DNA of 35,711 nucleotides from Actinomycetota bacterium (lineage in GTDB: Bacteria > Actinomycetota > Thermoleophilia > Gaiellales > F1-60-MAGs149), in NCBI GenBank assembly GCA_947478745.1, contig CANJXE010000007.1:1-35711 (forward strand), written 5' to 3'. Made by a program: the position numbers and the translations under genes. Positions 7,459 through 18,051 of the stretch are shown here, piece after piece. The notes beneath the pieces are model-generated. The model was given only the letters and a program-made list of their open reading frames with translations. It had not been told where the DNA came from and ran no database searches. Within the stretch, counting starts at the first letter, position 1. The number at the start of each line of letters is the position of its first letter.

Positions 7459-8156
7459 ACGTTCGGCTGCGCGTCGCCCGGTTGCCACGGGGCCGACGGG
7501 TACTCGGCCTTATCGCCGCGGTGCTCGCCGATGGTGAGCACGCGCAGATCCTGGTCGCCATCGTTGACGAACTGGTGCGGGCGCTCGGGGCCCTCGCGCT
7601 TGGCGAAGAAATCGCCGGGGCCGACGCGGAACCGCTCCTGGCCGACCATCAGGACGCCGCTGCCGCTGAGGACGAGGAAGCACTCCTCCTCGTCGTGGTG
7701 CCAGTGGAACTTGGTGGAGCGCTCGCCGGGTCGGATCAGATCGACGTTGACGCCGATGCGCCGCAGGCCGCCGTGCTCGCCGAGGCGGGTGGACAGGCCG
7801 AAGGTCTCGCCACCGGGCTCGTACTCGCTCTCGCCGGTGGGGGCCTCCTCGGCGCGGACCAGCCACGCGGGGCGGTGGTCCGCACGGGTGATCAGACGCT
7901 CGGCCGGACGACCGCCGACCTCCGAGACGGCCCAATCGCCGGCGGGGAGGGTGCGCGTCTCGATCCAGCGCGCAGCGGGGACGTCGGCGGCGACCTCGAC
8001 GCAGACCGCCTCCCACTCGCCCTCGTGATCGACCAGCAGGAACGGCGCTGCGGCACCGGTGGCGCGCAGAAGCTCGTCCTGGGCGGCGTTCACGTCGGGC
8101 CACCAATGCGGGTGCCGCTCGATGAAGGCGATGTGTCGTGGAGTGCGCTCGGCCAT
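7455..8156 (-). CDS. Cupin-domain protein, 233 aa
   Basis: The C-terminal half, about residues 140-205, is a single cupin_2 barrel: metal-ligand motif FHWHHDEEECFLVLSG followed by VGPGDFF and RPHQFVN. The first 130 residues contain no motif I recognise and are rich in Trp near the N-terminus (HPHWWPD). The ORF track extends to 8399 through ruvC, but the natural start is the ATG at 8156, eight bases after a TAGGAT box. The gene is divergent from ruvC and convergent with the nucleoside hydrolase. It interrupts the usual yebC-ruvC neighbourhood. A metal-dependent enzyme or a sugar/small-molecule binding role is possible; I cannot choose. Confidence 0.8.
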   Translation of the reverse strand: MAERTPRHIAFIERHPHWWPDVNAAQDELLRATGAAAPFLLVDHEGEWEAVCVEVAADVPAARWIETRTLPAGDWAVSEVGGRPAERLITRADHRPAWLVRAEEAPTGESEYEPGGETFGLSTRLGEHGGLRRIGVNVDLIRPGERSTKFHWHHDEEECFLVLSGSGVLMVGQERFRVGPGDFFAKREGPERPHQFVNDGDQDLRVLTIGEHRGDKAEYPSAPWQPGDAQPNV

Positions 8157-8164
8157 ATACCGGC

Positions 8165-8170
8165 ATCCTA
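8165..8170 (-). promoter_or_regulatory. Putative -10 box of the cupin gene
   Basis: On the minus strand TAGGAT is followed by eight bases and the ATG at 8156, so the leader would be absent or only a base or two. The -10 box of ruvC lies 40 bases away in the opposite direction. Confidence 0.4.
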
Positions 8171-8210
8171 CGCCAGACGTTTGCGGAGCAGCGGCGACCG
8201 GAGGCGCTCC

Positions 8211-8216
8211 TAGACT
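8211..8216 (+). promoter_or_regulatory. Putative -10 box of ruvCAB (leaderless)
   Basis: TAGACT is followed by exactly six bases and then ATG 8223. No Shine-Dalgarno sequence is present. It supports an independent ruvCAB transcript rather than read-through from yebC, from which it is separated by a minus-strand gene. Confidence 0.5.
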
Positions 8217-8222
8217 GCGTGC

Positions 8223-8729
8223 ATGGTGATCCTCGGGGTCGACCCCGGTACGGCATCCACCGGCTTCGGCGTGGTGACGGCGGAAGGCAGTCGTCTCAGG
8301 TCGGTCGAGTACGGATGCATCCACACAGATGCGCACACGCCGCTCGAGGAGCGCCTGGCCGCGATCGCCCGCGCCATCGACGCGCTGATCGAGCAGCACG
8401 CGCCCGACGGGCTGGCCGTCGAGGGCGTGTTCGTCGGCAGCAATGCGCGCAACGCGCTCAACATCGGGCAGGCGCGCGGGGCCGTGCTGACGGCGGCCGG
8501 TCTACGGCACGTCTCGGTGGCGGAGTACACCGTGTCGGAGATCAAGACCGCCGTCTGCGGCTTCGGTCGCGCCGAGAAGTCGCAGGTGCAGCGAATGGTG
8601 GGCGCCGTGCTCGGCCTGCCGACGCCCCCGACGCCCGACCACGCCGCCGACGCCCTGGCCGCCGCGATCTGCCACGCCTCGCAGAGCCCGCTCGCCGCCT
8701 CGTTGCGCAAGGCCGGAGTGCGCACGTGA
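8223..8729 (+). CDS. ruvC: Holliday junction endonuclease RuvC
   Basis: RuvC resolves Holliday junctions by paired nicks on DNA moved by RuvAB. The 168-residue RNase H-fold protein keeps the acidic catalytic set: Asp7 in GVDPGT, Glu67 in AVEGVF, and Asp139/Asp143 in PDHAADAL. Length is normal. It is the first gene of ruvC-ruvA-ruvB. The ruvA GTG is inside the GTGA that also holds the ruvC stop, so translation is coupled. A leaderless promoter sits immediately upstream. Confidence 0.96.
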   Translation: MVILGVDPGTASTGFGVVTAEGSRLRSVEYGCIHTDAHTPLEERLAAIARAIDALIEQHAPDGLAVEGVFVGSNARNALNIGQARGAVLTAAGLRHVSVAEYTVSEIKTAVCGFGRAEKSQVQRMVGAVLGLPTPPTPDHAADALAAAICHASQSPLAASLRKAGVRT

Positions 8730-9313
8730 TCGCCCACGTCTCCGGCGTCGTCGCCACCCGTGATGGCGACAGCCTCGTGATCGACGTCAACGGCATTGGC
8801 TACGAGCTGACGGCCACGCTGACGACGCTGTCGCGCAGCGAGCCGGGGCTGACGGTCACGGTCCCGACGTACCTCCACGTGCGCGAGGACGTGATGCAGC
8901 TGTTCGGCTTTGCCAGCGACGCCGAGCGACGCATCTTCCGCCTGCTGCTCAACGTCAACGGCGTCGGCCCCAAGCTGGCGCTGGCGATCGTCTCGGCGCA
9001 CGACCCCGAGCGCATCGAGAGCGCGGTGCTGCTCGGCGACTTCGCCCTCTTGTCGAGCGTGAGCGGCGTTGGCCGCAAGACCGCCGAGCGCATCTGCCTG
9101 GACCTGAAGGACAAGATCGCCGGCGCCGGTGCCGTCGCAGATGGAGGGGCCGCGCCGATCGGCGTCGCCGATCCCCACCGCGAGGCGCGTGATGCGCTGG
9201 TGTCCCTCGGCTACTCCGTGATCGACGCCGAGGCCGCGCTGCAGGAGGCGGAGGGCTCGACCGAGGAGCGCGTCAAGGCCGGGTTGGCTGCGCTCAGCGG
9301 GGGCCGCGGATGA
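8726..9313 (+). CDS. ruvA: Holliday junction DNA helicase subunit RuvA
   Basis: RuvA binds the four-way junction as a tetramer and loads RuvB. From GTG 8726 the protein has 195 residues. Domain I begins IAHVSGVV and contains the YLHVRED acidic-pin region. Domain II holds two helix-hairpin-helix motifs, visible as [10 protein letters not shown] and [11 protein letters not shown] linker around residues 135-145 leads to the RuvB-binding domain III ([12 protein letters not shown]). The track ORF starting at 8138 runs through ruvC and is wrong at its N-terminus. The stop overlaps the ruvB ATG in ATGA. Confidence 0.95.
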   Translation: MIAHVSGVVATRDGDSLVIDVNGIGYELTATLTTLSRSEPGLTVTVPTYLHVREDVMQLFGFASDAERRIFRLLLNVNGVGPKLALAIVSAHDPERIESAVLLGDFALLSSVSGVGRKTAERICLDLKDKIAGAGAVADGGAAPIGVADPHREARDALVSLGYSVIDAEAALQEAEGSTEERVKAGLAALSGGRG

Positions 9314-10335
9314 CCGACGACACGCGCCTGATCGCCGGTGAGGAGGAGCCCGAGGATCGCGAGGTCGACGGCTCGCTCCGCCCCCAGCGCCTTGGCGACT
9401 TCGTCGGCCAGGAGCATGCCGTGCGCCAGCTCGAGACGTTCGTCGCCGCGGCGCGCGGTCGCGGCGAGGCCTGCGATCACGTGCTGCTCGCCGGACCGCC
9501 CGGCCTCGGCAAGACCAGCCTCGCCTTCATCGTCGCGATCGAGATGGGCAGCCGCATCCACACGATCTCCGGCCCCGCCCTCGAGCGCAAGGGCGACATC
9601 GCGTCGATCCTGACGGCGCTGGAGCCCAACGACGTGCTGTTCGTCGATGAGGTGCACCGCCTGCCGCGCGCGATCGAGGAGCTGCTGTATCCGGCGATGG
9701 AGGACGGTGCGATCGACATCGTGATTGGGCAGGGGCCCGGCGCGCGCACGCTGCGCCTCGACCTCGCACCCTTCACGCTGGTCGGTGCGACGACGCGGTC
9801 CGGCCTGCTGACGACCCCGATGCGCGATCGCTTCGGCATCTCGCTGCGGCTCGAGTACTACACCCCGGAGGAGCTGCTGCGCATCATCGCGCGCTCGGCC
9901 GGGATCCTCGGATTGCCCATCGACGAGGATGCCGCGACCGAGATCGCGCGCCGCTCGCGGGGCACGCCGCGCGTCGCCAACCGCATCCTCCGCCGCGTGC
10001 GCGACGTCGCGCAGGTGCGGGGCTGGGATGGCGTCGACCGCGTCGGCGTGCTGGAGGCGCTCGATCTGCTCGGCGTTGACGAGGACGGTCTCGATCGTGC
10101 CGATCGCGAGTACCTGCGCGCGATCGCCGAGCGGTTCAACGGCGGTCCGGTCGGGCTCAGCACGATCGCCGTGGCGATCGGGGAGGACGAGGGGACGCTC
10201 GAGGAGGTCTACGAGCCGTACCTGATCCAGCAGGGCCTGATCCAGCGGACGCCGCGCGGGCGCGTGCTGACGCCGCGCGGCCGCGAGCTGACCGGCATGC
10301 CGAACGAGCCCGGCATGCCCTCGCTGCTCGACTGA
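9310..10335 (+). CDS. ruvB: Holliday junction branch migration ATPase RuvB
   Basis: RuvB is the hexameric AAA+ motor for branch migration. The 341-residue protein has Walker [10 protein letters not shown] with Lys68, Walker B FVDEVH at about residues 112-116, sensor 1 in GATTRSG, and the C-terminal winged helix with RTPRGRVLT. The N-terminal region [14 protein letters not shown] is typical. The ATG overlaps the ruvA stop by four bases. After the stop, 70 bases separate it from queA and hold a -10 box for the next transcript. Confidence 0.97.
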   Translation: MTDDTRLIAGEEEPEDREVDGSLRPQRLGDFVGQEHAVRQLETFVAAARGRGEACDHVLLAGPPGLGKTSLAFIVAIEMGSRIHTISGPALERKGDIASILTALEPNDVLFVDEVHRLPRAIEELLYPAMEDGAIDIVIGQGPGARTLRLDLAPFTLVGATTRSGLLTTPMRDRFGISLRLEYYTPEELLRIIARSAGILGLPIDEDAATEIARRSRGTPRVANRILRRVRDVAQVRGWDGVDRVGVLEALDLLGVDEDGLDRADREYLRAIAERFNGGPVGLSTIAVAIGEDEGTLEEVYEPYLIQQGLIQRTPRGRVLTPRGRELTGMPNEPGMPSLLD

Positions 10336-10393
10336 GTCGCCCGCTCGCGCTCAGCGGCACGGCTCGGGCGCACCACGGCCGGCAGGGCCTCGG

Positions 10394-10399
10394 TAACGT
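10394..10399 (+). promoter_or_regulatory. Putative -10 box of queA-tgt (leaderless)
   Basis: TAACGT is followed by six bases and then GTG 10406. No Shine-Dalgarno is visible before this GTG, and the gap to ruvB is 70 bases, so a separate leaderless transcript for queA and the genes after it is plausible. Confidence 0.5.
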
Positions 10400-10405
10400 G
10401 CGTCC

Positions 10406-12522
<2,117 letters not shown>

Positions 12523-12894
12523 ATGCAGACCTACCTTCTTCTGTTCGTGGCCATGGCTGCGATCTTCTACCTGCTGATCCTGCGTCCGCAGCAGCGCGCC
12601 AAGAAGGCCAAGGCCGCCATGGCGACCGCTCTCGAGGTCGGCTCCGCGGTGCTCACCGTCGGTGGCATCTACGGCACGGTCGCCGCACTGCGCGAGGATG
12701 ACTTCGATCTGGAGATCGCCGAAGGCGTGATCATGAAGATGGACCGCCGGGCGATCGCCACGGTGATCCAGGACGCCGACGAGGACGCCGATGAGGACGC
12801 CGACGAGGACGCCGACGGGGATTCGGATGATGATGCGTCGGTGGAAGAGGATCACGAGACCGTCGCCCCCGCGGCCGACGACGACAAGAGCTAG
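12523..12894 (+). CDS. yajC: YajC-like Sec accessory protein with acidic repeat tail
   Basis: YajC is a small inner-membrane protein associated with SecDF in the preprotein translocase. The 123-residue product has one N-terminal transmembrane helix (about residues 3-20) ending in LRPQQRAKK, the family signature, and then the small soluble domain with VLTVGGIYGTV. Unusually, the last 40 residues are almost entirely Asp, Glu and Ala, with a four-fold EDAD-type repeat that a standard YajC lacks. The gene is directly after tgt and three bases before secDF, so the protein joins the Sec genes in one transcript. Confidence 0.93.
   Translation: MQTYLLLFVAMAAIFYLLILRPQQRAKKAKAAMATALEVGSAVLTVGGIYGTVAALREDDFDLEIAEGVIMKMDRRAIATVIQDADEDADEDADEDADGDSDDDASVEEDHETVAPAADDDKS
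12769..12816 (+). repeat. Four 12-bp tandem repeats in yajC
   Basis: The unit GAGGACGCCGAC occurs four times in a row with only single-base changes (first unit CAG, second unit ending GAT). It encodes the acidic tail of YajC in frame, so unit gain or loss would change tail length by four residues without a frameshift. Confidence 0.8.
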
Positions 12895-12897
12895 ACC

Positions 12898-15702
12898 ATG
12901 CGTCGCGCAACCGTTCTGATTCTCGTCGCCCTCGTGGCGCTGCTCGTGGGCACCGGCCTGCTGTCGTACCTGCGCGCCCCGGTGCTGGGGCTCGACCTGC
13001 AGGGTGGGGCCGAGGTCACGCTCGAGGCCCAGCCGCAGAAGGGTCAGACGGTTACCGACGAGCAGATGAATCAGGCGGTGCAGATCCTGCGCACCCGTGT
13101 TGACGCCCTCGGCGTCGCCGAGCCGCAGATCCAGCGCGAGCAGGGCAATCGCATCTCGATCGCCGTCGCCGGCGAGAAGGACCCCGCGCGCGTCTTCGCG
13201 CTCGTCGGTTCCACGGGACAGCTGTACTTCATCGACCTCGAGCAGGGGCTGACGCAGGGCGTCTCGCGCTCGTACGTGGCGGGAGCGGGCATCGTCCCGA
13301 AGACCACCCTCTACGACCTGCTCAGCGCGGTACCGAAGAAGCTCCAAGGCGGCGAGCAGAGCATCCTCTACGCCTTCAAGAAGGGCGACACGACCCAGCC
13401 GCTCAACCCGAACGGCGCGGTCACGCAGGAGCAGCTCCTGCTGCAGCTCGGCGAGCAGACGCTCCCGAAGGACGTCGAGGTCCTCGGCGTCCCGGCGGAG
13501 CACATCGCCGTCAAGTGCTCGAACCAGTCGCCCGCCGGCTGCCCCCCGAACATCACACCGATCTCCACGAAGGCCCAGGAGAAGTTCTTCTGGTACATGT
13601 TCGACCTGCCGCCGCTGAGCGAGCGCCTGACCGGCGACGATCTGGACAGCGCCAAGGCCGACGTCGATACCCAGACCGGTCAGCCCGTCGTGCTGATGAA
13701 CTTCAATGAGCGCGGCGGCAAGATGTTCGGCGACATCACCAAGCAGCTGGCCGACCGTGGCCGCTCCGAGTGGAGCGCCGCCGGTGCGCAGGCCGGTCAG
13801 GAGGGCGCGTACTTCCAGCGCTTCGCGATCATCCTCGACGGCCAGCTCGAGACGTATCCGACGATCGACTTCGTCCAGAATCCCGACGGCATCACCGGCG
13901 GCAGCGCGCAGATCACCGGGCTCGCCTCCCCGCAGGAGGCCGGCGATATCGCCCTCGTCCTCCAGTCGGGTTCGCTGCCGGTGCGCTTCGTCGCGCTGAC
14001 CTCGAGCCAGGTCTCGGCGACGCTCGGCGAGGCCTCGCTGCGGCAGGGTCTGATTGCCGGCCTGATCGGCCTGATCCTGATGATGCTCTACCTGATCATC
14101 TTCTACCGCGTGCTCGGCGTCGTCGCCGGCGTGGCGCTGATCATCTTCGCAGCGCTGTTCTACGGGGTGATCCTGGCGATACCCGTGACCATGACCCTGC
14201 CGGGCATCGCGGGCATGATCCTGACCATCGGCGTGGCCGCCGATGCCAACATCGTCGTCTTCGAGCGCGTGCGTGAGGAGTTCCGCGCCGGCAAGTCGTT
14301 GAAGGCCTCGATCTCGGCCGGCTACTCGCGCGGCTTCCGCACCATCGTCGATGCCAATGCCGTCACGCTGATCACCGCAGGCGTCCTGTTCGTGGCGTCG
14401 CAGTCGAGCGTCAAGGGCTTCGCCTTCCTGCTCGCCATCGGCGTGCTGGTCTCCATGTTCACCTCGGTCGTCGCGACCCGCGCGATCCTGAACGTGCTCT
14501 CCAACTTCGCCTGGTTCAACAACCCGCGCGTGATCGGTGCCGAGGCCAAGCCGGTTCGCTGGCGCTTCGACTTCGCCGGCCGCAAGCGGCTGTTCTTCAT
14601 CATCTCACTCGTCGCCGTGCTGGTCTGCGTCGGCTCGCTGGCGGTGCGCGGCCTCAACCTCGGACTCGACTTCACCGGCGGCACCCGCATGACGGTCGTC
14701 ACGACCAAGGCGGCGACGCCCGACGAGATCAAGGGCCTGCTGACCAAGGTCGACGGGGAGCTGGGCGGCTCGATCGTCCGCGGCGAGGGCACGCAGGGCG
14801 GCTCGACCTACACCACGTTCCAGGTCGACGCCAAGGAGATTCCGACGGCGACGGTCCAGACGATCGAGCAGGAGATCAACCAGGAGTACGGTCTCGCGGA
14901 GCAGGTGGATGTCCGCACGGTGTCCGCGTCGTTCGGCGGAGAGATCCTGAAGGGCGCGCTGCTCGCGCTGATGTTCTCGATCTTCCTGATCATCATCTAC
15001 ATGGCGCTGCGCTTCGACTGGAAGTTCGCCATGCCGATGATCGTCGCGCTCCTCCACGACCTCGTGATCGCTCTCGGCGTCTATGCGATCAGCGGACGCG
15101 AGGTGACGAGCGCAACCGTTGCGGCCCTGCTCACGATCCTCGGCTACTCGCTGTACGACACGATCATCGTGTTCGACCGCGTGCGCGAGAACGAGAAGAC
15201 GCTGCGGCGCCAGACGTACGACCAGATCGTCAACATCTCGCTGTGGGAGACCGCGACCCGCTCGCTCAACACGTCGTTCGCGACGCTGCTGCCGATCCTC
15301 GCGTTGTTCCTCTTCGGTGGCGCCACGCTGCAGGACTTCGCCTTCGCCCTGATCATCGGCATCGCCGTCGGCGCCTACTCCTCGTTCTTCGTCGCCTCGC
15401 CGCTGCTGAGCGTGCTCAAGAGCAGCGAGCCGGAGTACCGCGGACGCAAGGGCTCTGATGAGCTCCCGGCCTTCATGCTCGGCAAGCAGGGCATGGAGGA
15501 GCAGCGCCTCGCCGTCGGCGTCGGCGCCAGCGGTGCCGCCGCGACGGAGATCGAGACCGTGCCCGATGTGACGACGACCGAGGCGCCCACGCCCGAGGTG
15601 CCGAGCGCGGGGCCGAGCGCAGCGGGCGGCCCCGACGATGCGGCGATCGACGCTGCCCGTCAGCGCCGGGCCAGCCGTCGCGGCAAGAAGCGCAGCCAGT
15701 AG
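12898..15702 (+). CDS. secDF: Fused protein translocase subunit SecDF
   Basis: SecD and SecF use the proton gradient to help pull exported proteins through SecYEG. Here one 934-residue protein holds both. The SecD half has an N-terminal membrane helix, the GLDLQGG motif at about 31-37, a long periplasmic region, and a membrane bundle from about residue 383 to 540 with GVAADANIVVFERVREE. The SecF half starts near residue 550 (RWRFDFAGRKR), has GLDFTGG near 589, and a second bundle from about 680 to 840 with SLYDTIIVFDRVRENE. A 90-residue, low-complexity, finally basic cytoplasmic tail follows. Fusion is usual in Bacillus, whereas most actinobacteria have separate genes. No stop or frameshift lies between the halves. 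Confidence 0.95.
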   Translation: MRRATVLILVALVALLVGTGLLSYLRAPVLGLDLQGGAEVTLEAQPQKGQTVTDEQMNQAVQILRTRVDALGVAEPQIQREQGNRISIAVAGEKDPARVFALVGSTGQLYFIDLEQGLTQGVSRSYVAGAGIVPKTTLYDLLSAVPKKLQGGEQSILYAFKKGDTTQPLNPNGAVTQEQLLLQLGEQTLPKDVEVLGVPAEHIAVKCSNQSPAGCPPNITPISTKAQEKFFWYMFDLPPLSERLTGDDLDSAKADVDTQTGQPVVLMNFNERGGKMFGDITKQLADRGRSEWSAAGAQAGQEGAYFQRFAIILDGQLETYPTIDFVQNPDGITGGSAQITGLASPQEAGDIALVLQSGSLPVRFVALTSSQVSATLGEASLRQGLIAGLIGLILMMLYLIIFYRVLGVVAGVALIIFAALFYGVILAIPVTMTLPGIAGMILTIGVAADANIVVFERVREEFRAGKSLKASISAGYSRGFRTIVDANAVTLITAGVLFVASQSSVKGFAFLLAIGVLVSMFTSVVATRAILNVLSNFAWFNNPRVIGAEAKPVRWRFDFAGRKRLFFIISLVAVLVCVGSLAVRGLNLGLDFTGGTRMTVVTTKAATPDEIKGLLTKVDGELGGSIVRGEGTQGGSTYTTFQVDAKEIPTATVQTIEQEINQEYGLAEQVDVRTVSASFGGEILKGALLALMFSIFLIIIYMALRFDWKFAMPMIVALLHDLVIALGVYAISGREVTSATVAALLTILGYSLYDTIIVFDRVRENEKTLRRQTYDQIVNISLWETATRSLNTSFATLLPILALFLFGGATLQDFAFALIIGIAVGAYSSFFVASPLLSVLKSSEPEYRGRKGSDELPAFMLGKQGMEEQRLAVGVGASGAAATEIETVPDVTTTEAPTPEVPSAGPSAAGGPDDAAIDAARQRRASRRGKKRSQ

Positions 15703-15734
15703 ATGGCACCCGCCTGCCCACCAGCCCTCCGGGG

Positions 15735-17966
15735 ATGAGTTCCGGCAAGCGCCTGGCGATCGCCCCGTGTCCGACGGGCACCTCCGAGCGGCTCCAGCAC
15801 GAGGTCGGCATTGGCCGGGTGCTGGCCGACGCGCTCACGCGCCGCGGATGGTCCGACCCGGCCGAGGTGCAGGCGTTCCTCGAGATGGAGGGGAGCCTCC
15901 ACGATCCGCTGCTGCTCGGTGACGCGGCGGTGGCCATCCCCCTCCTGCAGGAGGCGATCTCCGCGCGCACCGTGATCGCGGTCCACGGCGACTACGACGC
16001 CGACGGCGTCTGTGCCACGGCCCTGCTCTGCGAGGGCCTGGCCGCCCTCGGCGCCGACGTGCGGCCCTTCATCCCCAGCCGGTTCGAGGAGGGCTACGGC
16101 CTGGCCGTCGAAACGGTCGAACGGCTCCACGCCGACGGCGTCCGTCTGATCGTCACCGTGGACTGCGGTGTGACGGCCGTTGAGGCAGCAGCGCGGGCGG
16201 CTGAGCTGGGCATGGGCCTGATCATCACGGACCATCATCGCCACGGTGCGGAGCTGCCGGCCTGCCCGATCGTGGCCCCGGCGATCCGCGGGACGTATCC
16301 CTTCGACGCGCTGTGCGGCGCCGGCACGGCCTACAAGCTGCTCGAGGGCCTCGTCGCCGCCTGTGATGCGGATCCCGCCATCCTGGACGGCGTGATCGAC
16401 CTCGTGGCGATCGCGACGATCGCCGACCTCGTGCCGCTGGTGGACGAGAACCGGGCCCTCGCACGCCGAGGGATCAAGCGCATCGGCGAGGGCAAGCGGC
16501 TTGGGCTCGACGTGCTGCTGCGGATCTCCAAGGTCGATGCGCGGGTCATCGATGCCGGCGCGATCGGGTTCCGCGTTGGTCCGCGCCTGAACGCCGCCGG
16601 ACGGCTCGAGCACGCCGATGCCGCGTTGCGGCTGATGATGACGAAGGATCCGCGCGAGGCGCACGAGCTGGCCGAGCTGCTGGACGGGCTCAATCGGCGG
16701 CGGCGCGCGATCGAGGATCGCATCCTGCAGGAGGCGCTGGCGCTGCACGAGGACCTGCCGGACGCGCGCAAGGAGCAGCTCGGCGTCGTGCTGGCAGCTG
16801 ATGGCTGGCACCCCGGCGTCGTCGGCATCGTCGCCTCCCGCGTCGTCGAGCGGATCCGTCGGCCGACCATCCTGATCGCCCTGGACGGGGACAGCGGATC
16901 GGGTTCGGGCCGCAGCCTGGAGTCGTTCGACCTGCACGCGGGGCTGGCCGTCTGCGATGCGTACCTCGAGCGCTGGGGCGGACACCGCGCGGCAGCCGGC
17001 GTGACGGTTCGCACCGAGAACGTGGACGCCTTCGCCCGGGCCTTCGCCGAGCATGCCACGACGATGCTGGCCGGCGTGGACCTGCGTCCCGTGGAGCGCA
17101 TCGACGCGGTCGTGTCGCTCAACGACGTCTCCCTCGAGACCGCTGCGGACCTCGCCAAGCTCGAGCCGGTCGGCATGGGCAATGCCGGCATCACCGCGCT
17201 GATCCCGGCAGCCGAGCTGACCGACGTCCGTCGCATTGGCGCCGAGGGGCGGCACGTGGACATGCGCGTGCGCACCGCTGCCGGCTCGTGCCGCGCGGTC
17301 GCGTGGAGCATGGGGGAGCAGTTCGATCTCCTGTCCGGCGGTGCCCGCATGGATGTCGCCGCGCGGATCGAGCGCTCGGTCTGGCAGGGGGCCGAGCGCG
17401 TTGAGCTCGTGGCCCGCACGATTCAGCCGCTGCCCGAGGAGCACGGCGACGTGCCCGGCCTGTGCGCGACACCGTGCGACGCGAGCTGCCCGACGCGACG
17501 GGAGGCGCCAGCGTCGCCCGCGACCCTGGACGACGGCATCGCCATCGCGGACATGCGCGACGCCCGCGATGGGGGCGCGATCGCGGAGCTCACGCGTCTG
17601 GCCGCCTCGGGCGAGGGCGTGCTGATCGTGGTCGCCGACGTCTCCCGCCGGCGGGTGATGCTGGCCTCGGCCCTGCATCCTGCGCGCTTCGGGCTCGACG
17701 GAGCGCTCCTGTTCTCGCGCATCTGCACCGATGAGGCTCTCGATGAGCGTACCGCCCGGCTGGCCGAGGGGGCCTTCATCGCGCTCGTGGACCACGACAC
17801 TCTGACGCGACGTCCCGCGCTTGCCGCGGCGTTTCCCGACGCGGTGCTGCTCGACCCGGCCACCGGACCATGGCTCGCGCCCGCGGGACCGCGCTGGACC
17901 CGCGCTGACGGTCCCGCTGAGCACCGATTTGCCGCCGGAGTGCAGCAGAGTCCTCCGACACGCTGA
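15735..17966 (+). CDS. recJ: Single-stranded-DNA exonuclease RecJ
   Basis: RecJ degrades single-stranded DNA 5' to 3' in recombination and repair. The DHH domain carries motif GDYDADG at residues 85-91, VDCG at 142-145 and TDHH at 165-168, which bind the metals. The DHHA1 region has GWHPGVVGIVASR and the GSGRS and GGHRAAAG motifs. An OB-like domain follows (about 460-560). At 743 residues it is longer than the E. coli type, because of a C-terminal domain of about 170 residues in which I see no motif. The ATG at 15735 has only a weak ribosome binding site, CCGGGG. It is 32 bases after secDF and probably in the same operon. Confidence 0.94.
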   Translation: MSSGKRLAIAPCPTGTSERLQHEVGIGRVLADALTRRGWSDPAEVQAFLEMEGSLHDPLLLGDAAVAIPLLQEAISARTVIAVHGDYDADGVCATALLCEGLAALGADVRPFIPSRFEEGYGLAVETVERLHADGVRLIVTVDCGVTAVEAAARAAELGMGLIITDHHRHGAELPACPIVAPAIRGTYPFDALCGAGTAYKLLEGLVAACDADPAILDGVIDLVAIATIADLVPLVDENRALARRGIKRIGEGKRLGLDVLLRISKVDARVIDAGAIGFRVGPRLNAAGRLEHADAALRLMMTKDPREAHELAELLDGLNRRRRAIEDRILQEALALHEDLPDARKEQLGVVLAADGWHPGVVGIVASRVVERIRRPTILIALDGDSGSGSGRSLESFDLHAGLAVCDAYLERWGGHRAAAGVTVRTENVDAFARAFAEHATTMLAGVDLRPVERIDAVVSLNDVSLETAADLAKLEPVGMGNAGITALIPAAELTDVRRIGAEGRHVDMRVRTAAGSCRAVAWSMGEQFDLLSGGARMDVAARIERSVWQGAERVELVARTIQPLPEEHGDVPGLCATPCDASCPTRREAPASPATLDDGIAIADMRDARDGGAIAELTRLAASGEGVLIVVADVSRRRVMLASALHPARFGLDGALLFSRICTDEALDERTARLAEGAFIALVDHDTLTRRPALAAAFPDAVLLDPATGPWLAPAGPRWTRADGPAEHRFAAGVQQSPPTR

Positions 17967-18035
17967 GGGGGTGTTGACCTCGTCGGTGCAGGCAGCGGTG
18001 GCGGCCAACCCGCTGGGCCAGCCGCCGGCGTCCGA

Positions 18036-18041
18036 TACCAT
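18036..18041 (+). promoter_or_regulatory. Putative -10 box upstream of rel
   Basis: TACCAT lies ten bases before the ATG at 18052; transcription would start a few bases before that codon. The flanking sequence (GATACCATCCGA) resembles the boxes of the PH-domain gene (GATACCGTCCGA) and pdxS (GTACCATCCAA). No -35 is clear. Confidence 0.35.
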
Positions 18042-18051
18042 CCGAAGGGCG

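Noticed and set aside
12769-12816. The 12-bp repeats as a CRISPR or minisatellite array
   Set aside because: The units are in frame inside yajC, have no spacers, and encode a simple acidic tail.
17971-18051. rel start at GTG 17971
   Set aside because: The extra 27 residues match nothing in the Rel family, though the GAGGGG before the GTG keeps it possible.
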